A stretch of 47,633 nucleotides of DNA from Enterococcus gallinarum NBRC 100675 (lineage in GTDB: Bacteria > Bacillota > Bacilli > Lactobacillales > Enterococcaceae), in assembly GCF_001544275.1 (NCBI RefSeq), contig NZ_BCQE01000030.1, positions 1 to 47,633 on the forward strand, written 5' to 3'. Both the position numbers and the translations under genes were made by a program. The notes under the pieces are model-generated. The model had not been told where the DNA came from, ran no database searches, and was given only the letters and a program-made list of their open reading frames with translations. Below are positions 32,944 to 42,445 of this stretch, piece by piece; the stretch's first letter is position 1; every line of letters begins with the position of its first letter.

Positions 32944-35553
32944 ATACCGATAGGTAAGCCTTTGAAGTTATCTCTAGCTTTTCCCCCGGTCCACACCGTA
33001 CGTGCAACTTTCATTGCATACGGCGTTCCAACTTATTCTTAACTCAGTGAATAGCAGTCAAATTACAGTGTTGTCGGTACTGATTTAGCTTCTCCAACTG
33101 TTTTCCATCTAATTGAAGAATAGTTAAATACTCTTTAATCGTCTTTTCTTTTGTTGCATGGATTAGAAGATGTACCCATTCGTGAATGATAACCAAGTTA
33201 TCAAAAGAATCAGATCCACCTAGTTCTTTTGGGATGATATGGTGGCAGTGTGCAAATTCCGATTTTAAAAATTCTTTGGTAATCGCACATTTCCCATGCT
33301 GCATTGAGTACTTGGAAATGCGATTGTCAGAAAATTCTAGGTTTCCTTTTATGTTTTCTGACAAACACATTTTCCTTATTTCTGAAGAAATATCAGACTT
33401 TAATCGCTTGAATTTGTATGAACGACCTTCTTCAGTATAGTCATTGATTTTAGGGTTATAGAATTCTAACTTTTTCCACTTCACATCTTGCAATGGATAA
33501 AGGTAAATTCCTTTAACTTTAAAAGTACGTTGTGTTGTACTATAGAAATGCTTATATCCTATAGGTGGACTTCTGGGTACTTCATACCTGGCAATATTCT
33601 TTAGACGATTATAAAAGGTTGGTAAACATGAGGAATATAAGTCTCCGAAGTCAAGACTGACTCTGGTAGCCTTTTGGTAGTAATTATGGATCCCACGGAT
33701 GTAAAGATTATAATGAGTGATATTCTTTATTGTTGGGGCTTCCCTAATCTTTTTGATTTTCTTCCTAATTTCTTGTTTTATTTTGACTTTAGCCTTACTA
33801 GATACTCTAGAAATGGTTATAAACTCGTTTTTCTTTTGTTTTTCGACCTTAAGGTCGAACCCAAGAAACTCTGAATAATTTCTTCTAAGATTTGTAATTT
33901 TGGATTTTTCAGTAGATATTTCGAGTCCTAATTGATTTTCGATAAATCCTTTAGTAGCGTGGAGTAGTTTACTTGCTTCCTGATATGATTTTGTAAATAG
34001 CTTGAAATCATCTGCGTAGCGTATAATGTGTACTTCTTTTAAGTTTGTTTTCTTAAGAGCTCGGTACTTATCATAATCATTTTGATAGTTATGCCTGCTT
34101 GGAAAGGTCTCCCATTGGTTGGCAATCCACCAATCTAGATCATTTAGAACGATATTCGAAAGGATAGGGGATAAGATTCCTCCTTGAGGAACCCCAGATT
34201 TAGGAACTCCTTCTCCACAAATTGGTGCCTTTATCATTTTAGAAAGAATAGCTAGAACCCTTTTATCTTTAATACCAATATTATATGCTTGCTTAATCAG
34301 TTTTCCATGATGAACATTATCGAAAAACCCCTTTATATCTACGTCCACAACATAGTGACATTTAGAAGTGTAGGCCATTCTTTTACATCTTGATAGAGCA
34401 TGTTCTGCAGAACGGTTTGGCCGAAATCCATAGGAATGCTTGAAGAATCGCGCCTCACATATAGGTTCTAAGACTTGTTTAAACATTTGCTGAATTAGTC
34501 TATCTCGCATAGTAGGAATGCCTAGAGGACGTTTTTCTCCGTTTGGTTTTGGGATTAATATCCGTCTAACTGGTTGTGGAACGTAGTTTTCTAAAGTTTT
34601 TTGTATTTCTTCAATGAAATTATCTTGAGATTTTATCTTGAAATCTTTGATTGTTAGGTTATCTGTTCCAGCTGTGTTTGATCCAGTGTTAGATTTTATT
34701 ATCCTATATGCCAAAAGAATATTTTGCTTGGAAGTAATTATTTCATACAGGTTAATTCCTTTAGTACACTGATTTAAACTTCTTTCATATAACCAGTCAA
34801 AGCTTTCTTGCATATTGTAATACTCGTTGTATCGCAATTCTGTACTCATTGATGGATTGTTTCTCCTAATTGATTATTAGTCCCATCATCTTACTCGACC
34901 TGATGAGTTTCATTTGACTGTATTCACTTTTCAAAGAACAAGTCTTGGGACTATCCCTCCACGTTGATTAGACGCTTCATTGGTACTGTGTCCCTACTCT
35001 CACGAGAATTAAGGAATTTCGATTTTAATATCTTATATCCAACACTCCGATTGCAGTCGTTATTAAGTGTTTCTCGCTTTCCACGTTCCGATTATTTTAG
35101 CTTTACATCTATCTTTAGGTGCTTACTATAAGCCTGAACATTTATAAGGTCTTTGTTCCTTATCCCGAATTTCATATGGACGACTTTTACTTTTCGGTAA
35201 TGTTCGTTGCATATTGCAACCCGATTATCTTTCAATAACGTCGCTATCTAGACCCGTACATTCGCAAGTTCGTCAGTTTCTATTGAAACATTCTCACCAT
35301 AGATAGTTTATAGCGTCCCGGCATATCCGCAACCATATCAATATGAACTGACTTAGGTATTGTTCTGCTGACTTCACCTGGCTATCAAACGATTAAACTC
35401 TGCATTGTTTAATCGCATGCAGGAGTATCAGACCAGCTGTTTCAGCCAACATGACGGCTTTCATTCCAACTGTCAAATAATCAGTTATTACTATCTTATT
35501 TTAGATAGCATTCCTATTTCGTGCTAAAGCACTTGTAAGGAAACGTGTCACAC
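32944..35553 (-). mobile_element. Group II intron inserted in the YolD-like gene
   Basis: The 5' end at 35553 is GTGTGAC, fitting the GUGYG consensus. The 3' end at 32944 is CGGTAT, fitting the AY rule. The domain V hairpin is visible near 33030-32990 (GCCGTATGCAATGAAAGTTGCACGTACGGT, in two arms) followed by a domain VI helix with ACCG/CGGT at its base. Domains I-III occupy about 35553-34850 and domain IV holds the maturase gene. The total is 2610 bp. Exact exon joining restores the host reading frame, so the boundaries are well supported. Confidence 0.85.
33044..34849 (-). CDS. ltrA: Group II intron reverse transcriptase/maturase (LtrA-type)
   Basis: The 601-aa protein has the RT blocks: RRILIPKPNGEKRPLGIPTMRDRLIQQ, FFKHSYGFRPNRSAEHALSR, VVDVDIKGFFDNVHH, GVPQGGILSPILSN and IIRYADDFKLF, with the YADD catalytic motif intact. 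A maturase X region follows. The C-terminus is an HNH endonuclease (KCAITKEF, then HCHHIIPKELGGSDSFDNLVIIHEWVHLLIH). All parts look intact, so both splicing help and retrohoming are plausible. Confidence 0.93.
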   Translation of the reverse strand: MSTELRYNEYYNMQESFDWLYERSLNQCTKGINLYEIITSKQNILLAYRIIKSNTGSNTAGTDNLTIKDFKIKSQDNFIEEIQKTLENYVPQPVRRILIPKPNGEKRPLGIPTMRDRLIQQMFKQVLEPICEARFFKHSYGFRPNRSAEHALSRCKRMAYTSKCHYVVDVDIKGFFDNVHHGKLIKQAYNIGIKDKRVLAILSKMIKAPICGEGVPKSGVPQGGILSPILSNIVLNDLDWWIANQWETFPSRHNYQNDYDKYRALKKTNLKEVHIIRYADDFKLFTKSYQEASKLLHATKGFIENQLGLEISTEKSKITNLRRNYSEFLGFDLKVEKQKKNEFITISRVSSKAKVKIKQEIRKKIKKIREAPTIKNITHYNLYIRGIHNYYQKATRVSLDFGDLYSSCLPTFYNRLKNIARYEVPRSPPIGYKHFYSTTQRTFKVKGIYLYPLQDVKWKKLEFYNPKINDYTEEGRSYKFKRLKSDISSEIRKMCLSENIKGNLEFSDNRISKYSMQHGKCAITKEFLKSEFAHCHHIIPKELGGSDSFDNLVIIHEWVHLLIHATKEKTIKEYLTILQLDGKQLEKLNQYRQHCNLTAIH

Positions 35554-35647
35554 CATCCATGGCGTAAGCCGTTGCCCATTTCAATCCGAATGGCCGGTCT
35601 CTGTATTGATTATAGTCCGTAAATGTTTTCTTAGTACGCTTTACCAT
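35554..35647 (-). CDS. YolD-like protein, exon 1 (5' of group II intron)
   Basis: The ATG at 35647 has GAAGGTG at 9 nt and overlaps the umuC stop region by 17 bp. It encodes MVKRTKKTFTDYNQYRDRP, then FGLKWATAYAMD, the standard YolD-like start, and is cut after the first base of codon 32 by the intron. Without splicing, translation would read a short alternative end (GVTRFLTSALARNRNAI). Confidence 0.75.
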
Positions 35648-36997
35648 GACTTTCAGCACCTTCAAGTCCAGACATTCCACCTGCATGCCCTCCGACAAGG
35701 CTGCTGCGAGCGATCGCACGTCCACCTTCCATTATGCTATTTGCATGAACGATCGACTTAAACCCGAATTTTTTGCGTATAGTATCTACCACATAATCGA
35801 TTTTTAAGTCTTTTACTTGCTCGTTTGGATCTTCAAAGAGATCAAGCTGTAAAGCATTAGAATAAACGAGCTTTGAACAGTTTACTCCCACGTTTCGAAT
35901 GTCTTGGTACTTGTAATGATGATCAAATATCTGCAGCAAGTAATTTGCTATTTGTTTGCTGCAACCTTCATTTGCTGGTGAAACCCTCGACTTCCTGATC
36001 GATCAACATAGCCCATTGAAAAACCGATCCACAAAGATATGACTTCAGCTTTCGCTCCTGTACGGCGTAGCCTAGTTGCTACTTGATCGGCCATTTCTTT
36101 GATCACAATTTCTATTTCTTTTCGACGTGTATAGTCCCGATTTAAGACCTGACTGTTCCCTATCGACTTAGATTTTACTTTGTATTTCTGGCCTAAGAAT
36201 GATCGATCGATGCCCCAGCTGTGTGCATATAGTTGAGTACCTAAGACACCAAAATTTTGCTTCAGCTGATAGTAATTTGCGTGTGCCAGATCATGCATAG
36301 TAAATATGCCCATTCGGTTCAGCCTGATTGCCGTCCGACGTCCTATCCCCCAAACATCTGTAATGTTTTCTACAGACCAAAGCTTTTGCTGTACGTCTTC
36401 ATAACGCCATTCTGCTTTCATATCTGAATTTTTTTTACTTTCGAGGTCTAGTGCGAACTTGGCCAAGAGCGGATTGTCACCAATCCCGATCGTTGTGAAA
36501 ATTCCAGTTTGCCGATAAACGTCTGTTTGAATCATTCTCGCCAGCTCTCTTGCGTCCTTTGCACCGAACAGCTTTAATGAGTCTGTGACGTCCACGAAGC
36601 TCTCATCTATGCTGTATACGGCATGATTTTGCTCGTCAGCGTACTTCTTGTAAATATTGTTAATCTCCATGTTCTTTCTCATATATAGTGCCATTCTCGG
36701 TGGTGCAATCACGAGGTCTTCTGGATATGGAAAAGGAAGATCTCGTGATCGACTGACATTAGAAATTCCATAGGCTTTTTTTGCAGCCGGACTCGATGCC
36801 AGAATCAACCCACTTCCTCGCTGAGAAGGATCGTCTGAAGGATAGGACATGACCACTAACTTTGTCTTTAAAGGATTTAGTCCTCTTTCTACGCATTCTA
36901 CGGATGCATAAAATGACTTACAGTCGATACAAAGAATATCTCTGGAAGGTTCTTTAGTATAGTCAAACCTTGGATTTGCGCCAAATTGCATAACCAT
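35631..36997 (-). pseudogene. umuC: Y-family DNA polymerase UmuC-like, frameshifted
   Basis: The first 349 codons give a good polymerase V-type protein: DILCIDCKSFYASVECVERGLNP, AVYSIDESFVDVTD (the DE catalytic pair), GIGDNPLLAKFALD, ITDVWGIGRRTAIRLNRMGI and the little-finger region to HQQMKVAANK. A stop then occurs at 35948. The other frame continues QIANYLLQIFDHHYKYQDIRNVGVNC...VHANSIMEGGRAIARSSLVGGHAGG to 35631, the normal C-terminus. A 1-2 nt indel near 35950 (A-rich) separates the two. The catalytic domain is intact, but the C-terminal part is lost if the frameshift is real. Confidence 0.85.
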
Positions 36998-37079
36998 GAT
37001 AAATCCCCTTTTCTAAAAAAAAGATACGTTTTATATACACATTGGAACACACGTTCGCTTTTTTAGTCAAGATAATTAA

Positions 37080-37293
37080 ACTTCTATATACTAAATATAT
37101 TCAATATATTAGATATATTAAACTCTCTCATAAGTGAAATATTATGATTTAGTGTTTACTGATTATATTTATAAATTATAAAATATAGAATATAAATTAT
37201 AAAAGAAAATTTATAAAAATCTATTATAGTGTTTAATTAATTGATTTTAAAGGCAAAATTGCATTTTATAATTTGTAAATAAAAAAAGAAGAT
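37080..37293. repeat. AT-rich repeats 3' of the partition operon
   Basis: The stretch is almost pure A/T, with recurring TATAAATTATAAAATATA and ATATATTCAATATATTAGATATATT units. Similar repeats lie on the other side of the operon (38579-38735). Such repeats often act as the centromere bound by the small partner of ParA. No gene is present between umuC and 37293. Confidence 0.45.
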
Positions 37294-37665
37294 CTAAATC
37301 TTCTTCCTTTTTTCTTTCTTATATATACGTTCTCTTTCCTGATCTTTCTTACGCTCTAATATTCGTTTGTAGGTTATTTCTTGATTGTGATCGAAACGTG
37401 CAGTTCTTTCGTGAATTAATTCTTCGAGTAGTTCATAGGTATAATCATTATCAGTTGTATCAAGCAAAGCCGTAAATTCGCACCAGACTATGGCTGGTAC
37501 ACCAAGAGACTTGTTGTTTATCTTTAATACATCTTCTTCAGGGTGAATATTTTCTAGTAAATCTGTGTTGTCAGAAGTAAATGCTGATTTCGGTTTAGGG
37601 ATCTCTTTATAAGAATTATCAGGTTTTTGCTTAGAAAAGAAACCTGGTTTTGCATTATCTGTCAT
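37294..37665 (-). CDS. Small partition partner protein (ParB/PrgO-like role)
   Basis: The 123-aa protein is separated from ParA by 1 bp, the position of the centromere-binding partner in enterococcal partition operons. The N-terminus is Lys/Pro-rich and disordered (MTDNAKPGFFSKQKPDNSYKEIPKPKS); the middle is a compact helical region (ALLDTTDNDYTYELLEELIHERTARFDHNQEITYKRILE); the end is strongly basic (KKDQERERIYKKEKRKKI). The role is inferred from its position. Confidence 0.6.
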   Translation of the reverse strand: MTDNAKPGFFSKQKPDNSYKEIPKPKSAFTSDNTDLLENIHPEEDVLKINNKSLGVPAIVWCEFTALLDTTDNDYTYELLEELIHERTARFDHNQEITYKRILERKKDQERERIYKKEKRKKI

Positions 37666-37666
37666 G

Positions 37667-38578
37667 TTAGTTTTCTCCTTCGAATAATTTTATTCTATGA
37701 ATGAAATCTTTTGCTAAAGGTACAAAAACTTCTTCGTAAGCAAGTTTGTCCCAATAAGTATCAGTATTTAGACCTGTCCTCGGTGTTGTTTGCACTCGCT
37801 TAACATGTGGTAAAATATTATCAAAAAGGTTTTGATCACCAAACTTTTCGATAGCATCGTTGACAACTTGGCGATCTATACTACCTTTACTCAACTGATT
37901 TGGAAGTATTCCAACTATTTCAGTTTTACAATCAAATTTTTCAACAAGAGGAGTGACTTCTTCTGATATATAATCTTCAACGCCATCTAAGCTGTCGGAT
38001 TGTGTTTGAAAAGCCATAATAATATAGTCAGAAGCGTAAGCAGCATTCCTAGTGAAATCAGACATAGTAGGTGGAGTATCGATGAGAACAAAATCGTAAT
38101 CCGGCTTGACTGGCTCAAGTAAATCTTTCAAGACTGAAATTCTGTTTTTTTCGACCTCGATATAATCAGCGTCTATTCCTTCTATAGCGTCCCCATAAAG
38201 CTTAGTTAAATATTTTGGAAAGTTTTTAAAATCTATATGTGATGGAATGCAATCCAAGTTTTCAATAATTGGAAGAACTAATTGTTTTAAATCTCGTTCA
38301 ACGATTCCAGCTAGCATAGTTTTTTCAATAATGAAAATGTCATCGTCTTTAGAGTGATAATTTTTAGTCAACAACATTGTCTTTGTAGTATTTGATTGCG
38401 GATCGGCATCCACTACCAACACTTTAAATCCCATATTAGCAAGTACGTAGCTCAAGTATCTTATAATAGTAGTTTTACCTACTCCACCCTTGGAATTTGC
38501 TACAGTAATAGTTAGTGGTCTTCTAACGACATTTCTATATTCAAAAACAATTCTCAAGTTTTCTTGCGATAATTCCAT
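37667..38578 (-). CDS. parA: ParA-family partition ATPase
   Basis: The deviant Walker A is SKGGVGKTTIIRYLSYVL (about residues 29-46) and the Walker B regions are VLVVDADPQSNTTKTM and FVLIDTPPTMSDFTRNA. The 303-aa length fits. GGAGGTTT lies before the ATG. It pairs with the small protein immediately downstream and with the AT-rich repeats either side to segregate the plasmid. It is divergent from the replication gene at 39131. Confidence 0.93.
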   Translation of the reverse strand: MELSQENLRIVFEYRNVVRRPLTITVANSKGGVGKTTIIRYLSYVLANMGFKVLVVDADPQSNTTKTMLLTKNYHSKDDDIFIIEKTMLAGIVERDLKQLVLPIIENLDCIPSHIDFKNFPKYLTKLYGDAIEGIDADYIEVEKNRISVLKDLLEPVKPDYDFVLIDTPPTMSDFTRNAAYASDYIIMAFQTQSDSLDGVEDYISEEVTPLVEKFDCKTEIVGILPNQLSKGSIDRQVVNDAIEKFGDQNLFDNILPHVKRVQTTPRTGLNTDTYWDKLAYEEVFVPLAKDFIHRIKLFEGEN

Positions 38579-38735
38579 TAAATAAACCTCCCGTTTATAA
38601 AATATAAAATATAAATTGCAAAATATAATATATATATATTTCTAAGAACATTATACCAGAAGGAAATATGTTGTCAATTATATTCTATAATCTATAATTT
38701 ATAAAATATAAATTATAAATAAGTCGCTTGATAAT
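38579..38735. repeat. AT-rich repeats 5' of parA (centromere candidate)
   Basis: Multiple overlapping TATAAAATATAAATTA-type units occur here, including TAATTTATAAAATATAAATT. They surround the likely parA promoter and resemble the repeats at 37080-37293. Confidence 0.5.
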
Positions 38736-38889
38736 CTTTACAAATGTTTAAAAATAGGGTAACTTTGTAGTATAAAAAAAGGTTTACAGCATTAAAAAAA
38801 AGTTTACACTTTAAAAGAAAATTACATAAAAAAAAAGAGACGGATAAAAAAGTGAAATTGGCCTCACTATTCTATCTGAATCACATAAA

Positions 38890-39130
38890 AAGCCTATGTG
38901 TTCTCGCTCGTCTCAGAAGTTATGTAAGTGGCTGACAACCACTTATGTAATTTTGATAAGTCTTTCGGACTGACAATCCGAACTTACAGACTTATTCTAC
39001 CATTTTTTGACGAGCAACTCAATATATACACGCTTATTTTGTCATTCATTTAAGACTTCTAAGCTATTGGGAGAACACAAATCTTTAAGATTATTTGTGT
39101 TCTCTTTTAGTTTGGGAAGGAATAACAGTC
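38890..39130 (+). promoter_or_regulatory. Replication leader with transcription attenuator
   Basis: Before the Rep gene there are several stem-loops: GTAAGTGG/CCACTTAT (about 38925-38955), AGTCTTTCGGACT followed by ACAATCCGAAC (38959-38985), and a strong terminator at 39071-39110 (GAGAACACAAAT / ATTTGTGTTCTC with TTTTAG). In Inc18 plasmids an antisense RNA folds this leader so the terminator stops Rep mRNA, setting copy number. The same arrangement is inferred here. Confidence 0.75.
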
Positions 39131-40630
39131 ATGGCAGCTTCTTTGGATGTCGTATATTCGACAGTATTACAAAATGGTATCCGTAAGTTTAAATATAAAA
39201 ACAGCCACTTAAAACCGGTCTCTTTTAGTGATCAGTCGGGTAAGGGGGCTATTTTTGCTTACCGTTCAAAGGAACACATGATCGAGGGTATTGGACTAGT
39301 GATCACTTCAGAAGAAGGGGTGATCGAAAACAATAATCGATTCACTCATTGGACGCCAAATGTATTTCGCTATGGAACGTATGCTGATGAAGCCAGAATG
39401 TTTACAAAAGGTCATTCTGAGGACAATTTGCGTCAAATCAATACTTTCTTTGTTGATTTTGACACATTGGATCCAAACTTTGACTATGGAGAAATTATCT
39501 TGGCCAGTCACGAGATCGGCTTTATGCCGACAATGATTCTACGTACACCGCATGGATTTCAAGCTTTCTATGTACTAGACAAGCCTGCATACGTGACGAA
39601 GAAATCAAATTTCAAAGTGATCAATGTGGCCAAAATGATCTCAAAAAATCTAAGAAACAAATTTTCAAATGATTATCGGTTTCCTGTTGATGTAAATGCC
39701 AATCATTTTGGGATCACACGAATGCCTTCTGAAGAGAATGTTTTATTCTTTGAACCACAGTATCGTTATAGTTTCGAAGAATGGATCGACTGGTCAATGA
39801 GAGAAGATGCGGACAAAAAAGCGGAGATCAAGAACGTTTTTGTATTACCATCTACTCAAGAATTTCGTCAAGTCGATGAACCATGGTTCCAGCTGTTGCT
39901 AAAAAGTCAAAAAATACAAGGTGAAAAGGGCGTATATGGTCGAAATAATGTCATATTCACCTTGTCTTTGGCATACTTTTCGTCAGGATACGAAGTAGAA
40001 GCATGTGAATTGACGATGTTAGAATTCAATGACCGCTTGGCTAACCCTTTATCTGATCGAGAATTAACCAGAATCATTCGTTCCGCTTACTCCGGAAAAT
40101 ATCAAGCAGCGCACAGAGAAAAAGTTGTCCTATTATGCCAAGAGTGGGTCGATGCCAATCTTTCTGAAGAGCAGCTATTCAATAAAAAACGGGGTTGGTG
40201 GAAATTCAAGAAAGAAAGAGCTGTTCGCAAGTATTCACATAGTTATGAATGGGCAGAAGATCTACTGTCCTATTTGAATGAGCAATCCTATGAAGAACAA
40301 CCATACATTATTTCTACAAAAAAAGAGTTAACTGAACGTTTAAAGATCCCAAAACGTTCCCTGGACAAAGTACTGAAGAAGTTAAGAGAAGAGAACAAAA
40401 TTCATATTCGTGTTCGTGCTGGTCGTAATGGAGGTATTATGCTAGCTTCGACACATGGATTGATGCGCTCCGTTATCCGGCTAAAAAAAGAAAGCCAGGG
40501 GGCTTATTTCGCTGCGATCTCAGAAGCTTTTGGAAGAGAATACACGTTTGTCCAGACAGCACTGAAACGCTTGATAGAACCCAATAAGATCGGCGTGCAA
40601 ACAGATCTGTTCATGATTGATACAGGTTGA
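39131..40630 (+). CDS. rep: Inc18-type theta replication initiator (RepE/RepS/RepR-like)
   Basis: The start is MAASLDVVYSTVLQNG, with GGGAAGGA about 9 nt upstream; an earlier in-frame ATG at 39095 lies in the attenuator. The 499-aa protein has the family segments KGAIFAYRSKEHMIEG, TSEEGVIENNNRFTHWTPNVFRYGTYADEARMFTKGHSEDNLRQINTFFVDFD, VDVNANHFGITRMP, GRNNVIFTLSLAYFSSGYEVE and a C-terminal winged helix (TKKELTERLKIPKRSLDKVLKKL...GRNGGIMLAS). It initiates theta replication at an origin expected just downstream (40631-40760). Confidence 0.95.
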   Translation: MAASLDVVYSTVLQNGIRKFKYKNSHLKPVSFSDQSGKGAIFAYRSKEHMIEGIGLVITSEEGVIENNNRFTHWTPNVFRYGTYADEARMFTKGHSEDNLRQINTFFVDFDTLDPNFDYGEIILASHEIGFMPTMILRTPHGFQAFYVLDKPAYVTKKSNFKVINVAKMISKNLRNKFSNDYRFPVDVNANHFGITRMPSEENVLFFEPQYRYSFEEWIDWSMREDADKKAEIKNVFVLPSTQEFRQVDEPWFQLLLKSQKIQGEKGVYGRNNVIFTLSLAYFSSGYEVEACELTMLEFNDRLANPLSDRELTRIIRSAYSGKYQAAHREKVVLLCQEWVDANLSEEQLFNKKRGWWKFKKERAVRKYSHSYEWAEDLLSYLNEQSYEEQPYIISTKKELTERLKIPKRSLDKVLKKLREENKIHIRVRAGRNGGIMLASTHGLMRSVIRLKKESQGAYFAAISEAFGREYTFVQTALKRLIEPNKIGVQTDLFMIDTG

Positions 40631-40766
40631 AATTAAAAGATGCAAATTGCCTATTACATTATATCTATGATACGTCCCTTCTTTTTCTCCGCTTTGCTTG
40701 CTGGTCTTAAGAAAGAGTAGTATTATTATCGCAAACGTAATAATATGGGGGGAGGTCTTTCTGACT
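40631..40766 (+). other. Expected origin region downstream of Rep
   Basis: In Inc18 plasmids the origin lies directly after rep. This stretch contains TATTATTAT-CGCAAACG-TAATAATA, an imperfect dyad at about 40720-40743, and AT-rich DNA. The identification is positional only. A GGGGGAGG ribosome site for the next gene is at its end. Confidence 0.4.
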
Positions 40767-41054
40767 ATGAGTATCAATACCTTTGTATATCCCTACCCGA
40801 TCAATGTATTTATTATTTCGCGGTTAGGTATGACAGTAGAACAATTTTGTGAGTTGCATGGATATAAGCAGAGTACAGTAGCAAGCTGGGTAACAAGAAA
40901 CCGTACTGTAAAGACGTTGCCTTGTGATTTTTTGTATTGTTTAAGCCTTTCTTCAGGCTGGTCAATGGATGATGTTTATCGTCATTTATTGGTGTTGGAG
41001 GAGAGGTTTTTAAAGAGTATTGATCCAAAAAAGAAGAAAGAACAGGTGGATTGA
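40767..41054 (+). CDS. Small HTH protein, PrgN-like
   Basis: The 95-aa product starts MSINTFVYPYPINVFIISRLGMTVEQFCELHGYKQSTVASWVTRNRTVKTLPCDFLYCLSLSSGWSMDDVY. The middle is a phage-like HTH (VEQFCELHGYKQSTVASWV). I associate the YPYPIN opening with small PrgN-type proteins near replication genes of enterococcal plasmids; that recall is moderate. It likely tunes replication or transfer. The next gene starts 3 bp after its stop. Confidence 0.6.
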   Translation: MSINTFVYPYPINVFIISRLGMTVEQFCELHGYKQSTVASWVTRNRTVKTLPCDFLYCLSLSSGWSMDDVYRHLLVLEERFLKSIDPKKKKEQVD

Positions 41055-41057
41055 TTG

Positions 41058-41372
41058 ATGACTGAGGAGGAGTTATCTGTTCTTAATAGAATCAAAGAAT
41101 GGTCTGTTCTTTTGAAGATTTATTATGGTATTCTGTTCTTTTCATTTGTTACAGTAGGCTTAGTTTCTCTTTTGTTGACTCTTTTATCGATATGGACGAA
41201 TATGATGCTATTTTTGTATTTACTTTTACTGTTTTTCTTAGGATTAGGGGGAGTAGGTACTGCCATTCTTGATGATTATAAGTGGTCATTGTTTAGTGGA
41301 ATTTGTAGGAGAATGAAAAAAAGTGCAACTGTTGAGTCTTATGAATGCTGGAAGAAGGAAATGAATGTGTAG
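41058..41372 (+). CDS. Two-TM membrane protein, 104 aa
   Basis: The protein has hydrophobic segments at about residues 20-43 and 49-71, with polar ends. It sits 3 bp after the HTH gene and 14 bp before a terminator, so it is co-transcribed with that gene. It is similar in build to small plasmid membrane proteins of unknown function. Confidence 0.55.
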   Translation: MTEEELSVLNRIKEWSVLLKIYYGILFFSFVTVGLVSLLLTLLSIWTNMMLFLYLLLLFFLGLGGVGTAILDDYKWSLFSGICRRMKKSATVESYECWKKEMNV

Positions 41373-41385
41373 AGGTATACAAAAG

Positions 41386-41412
41386 AGCCTAGCAATAGAT
41401 ACTAGGCTTTTT
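41386..41412. terminator. Bidirectional terminator between convergent genes
   Basis: AGCCTAG and CTAGGCT form the stem with an 9-nt loop; A-rich upstream and TTTTT downstream allow both directions. It lies between the membrane protein gene and the rgg remnant. Confidence 0.75.
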
Positions 41413-41413
41413 C

Positions 41414-42115
41414 CTATGGCTTTAAAATGTATACAGGTGGAATATGAATGTTGTTTGGACGATCATCGTTTCTGTCAGATAAACGTTGGAAAGCGCCGTG
41501 TAGACCTTCTACCAAATGGCTGGATGGCAATAAATTGTGCCAATTTGTTACGATTTGATTTAATTTATTTAATCGATTCTGTTTTTCATTAAGTTGATCA
41601 TCCATGTAAATATTTAGTACGTTTGTTAGGTATTGTGCCCACATTTTTAATTCGATAGAGTCCACATGGTCTGCTACGAAAGCTAGTTTTTCCAATATGA
41701 GTTTTGATTCTTCAAAGTACCCTAAGTCCATTAAGCAGTCAGATAAGTTTCCCAAGCAGATAGGGTAATATTTCTTGTAAAAATGGTTGAATGAGTCCAT
41801 GACATTGAAGTCAACAGCAAGTAGTTTTTGACTAACTATTTGCAGCTGGTCAATAGATAATGGGGTCATAAAGTCTGCGAAAAATTGGAAATCATAAGAA
41901 GTCGGGTACGTGGCTTCTTATGATTTGATTTATAAGAGCCAGGGCTTTAGTGATATCGATTTTAGGAATTTGAGTAGTGTCATTTGATAAAAATTTCTCA
42001 AGCAGCATTCTTAAATGGATTAGTGTCAAATTATTGTTTTCGTTTCTAAAACATCCTTGTATAGCAAGATAGCTTGTTGAACATCATGATGTTCAACAAG
42101 GTTGTAACGTTTTTT
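41414..42115 (-). pseudogene. Rgg/MutR-type regulator C-terminal remnant, two frameshifts
   Basis: Three frames together read RYNLVEHHDVQQAILLYKDVLETKTI / NNLTLIHLRMLLEKFLSNDTTQIPKIDITKALALINQII / TSYDFQFFADFMTPLSIDQLQIVSQKLLAVDFNVMDSFNHF...YFEESKLILEKLAFVADH, a TPR-like helical domain typical of Rgg proteins. Indels occur near 42040 and 41900. The N-terminal HTH is gone. It is nonfunctional as a regulator. Confidence 0.55.
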
Positions 42116-42179
42116 TGAGTGTTGTTGTCTTCGGATATCGAATTCAAACAATCACTACTTATCACTAACAAGTCAATTA

Positions 42180-42440
42180 TCAGATTGAACAGAAAAGTGG
42201 ATTGACAGCTGAAGCAGTTGAAGAGCTCAAAGATTACTCAAATAAACAATTTCAAGGCTAGAGAACAAAAGCAAGAACAAACAATAGCTTTACAAAGAGA
42301 AGAAGAAAAATAAAGGAGAGTGAGCTATGAATTTTCTACAAAATAATTTCCAAACTTTAAGGTGCAGCTGCAGGAGATATTCAAGGAAGAATTTCCGGAG
42401 CATTAACAACAGTTCAATCCGTATTGACAGGTATACAAGA
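42180..42440 (+). pseudogene. Scrambled remnants of conjugation-region genes
   Basis: Short plus-strand frames are visible: YQIEQKSGLTAEAVEELKDYSNKQFQG, then REQKQEQTIALQREEEK followed by GGAGAGTGAGCTATG (start of another short frame), then AAAGDIQGRISGALTTVQSVLTGIQDRQKAF. They run into topB without boundaries, as expected for deletion-scarred transfer genes. The exact genes are not identified. Confidence 0.4.
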
Positions 42441-42445
42441 TCGTC

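Noticed and set aside
39095..39130. Longer N-terminus for the Inc18-type Rep
   Set aside because: The extra codons are within the attenuator terminator; the ribosome site points to 39131.
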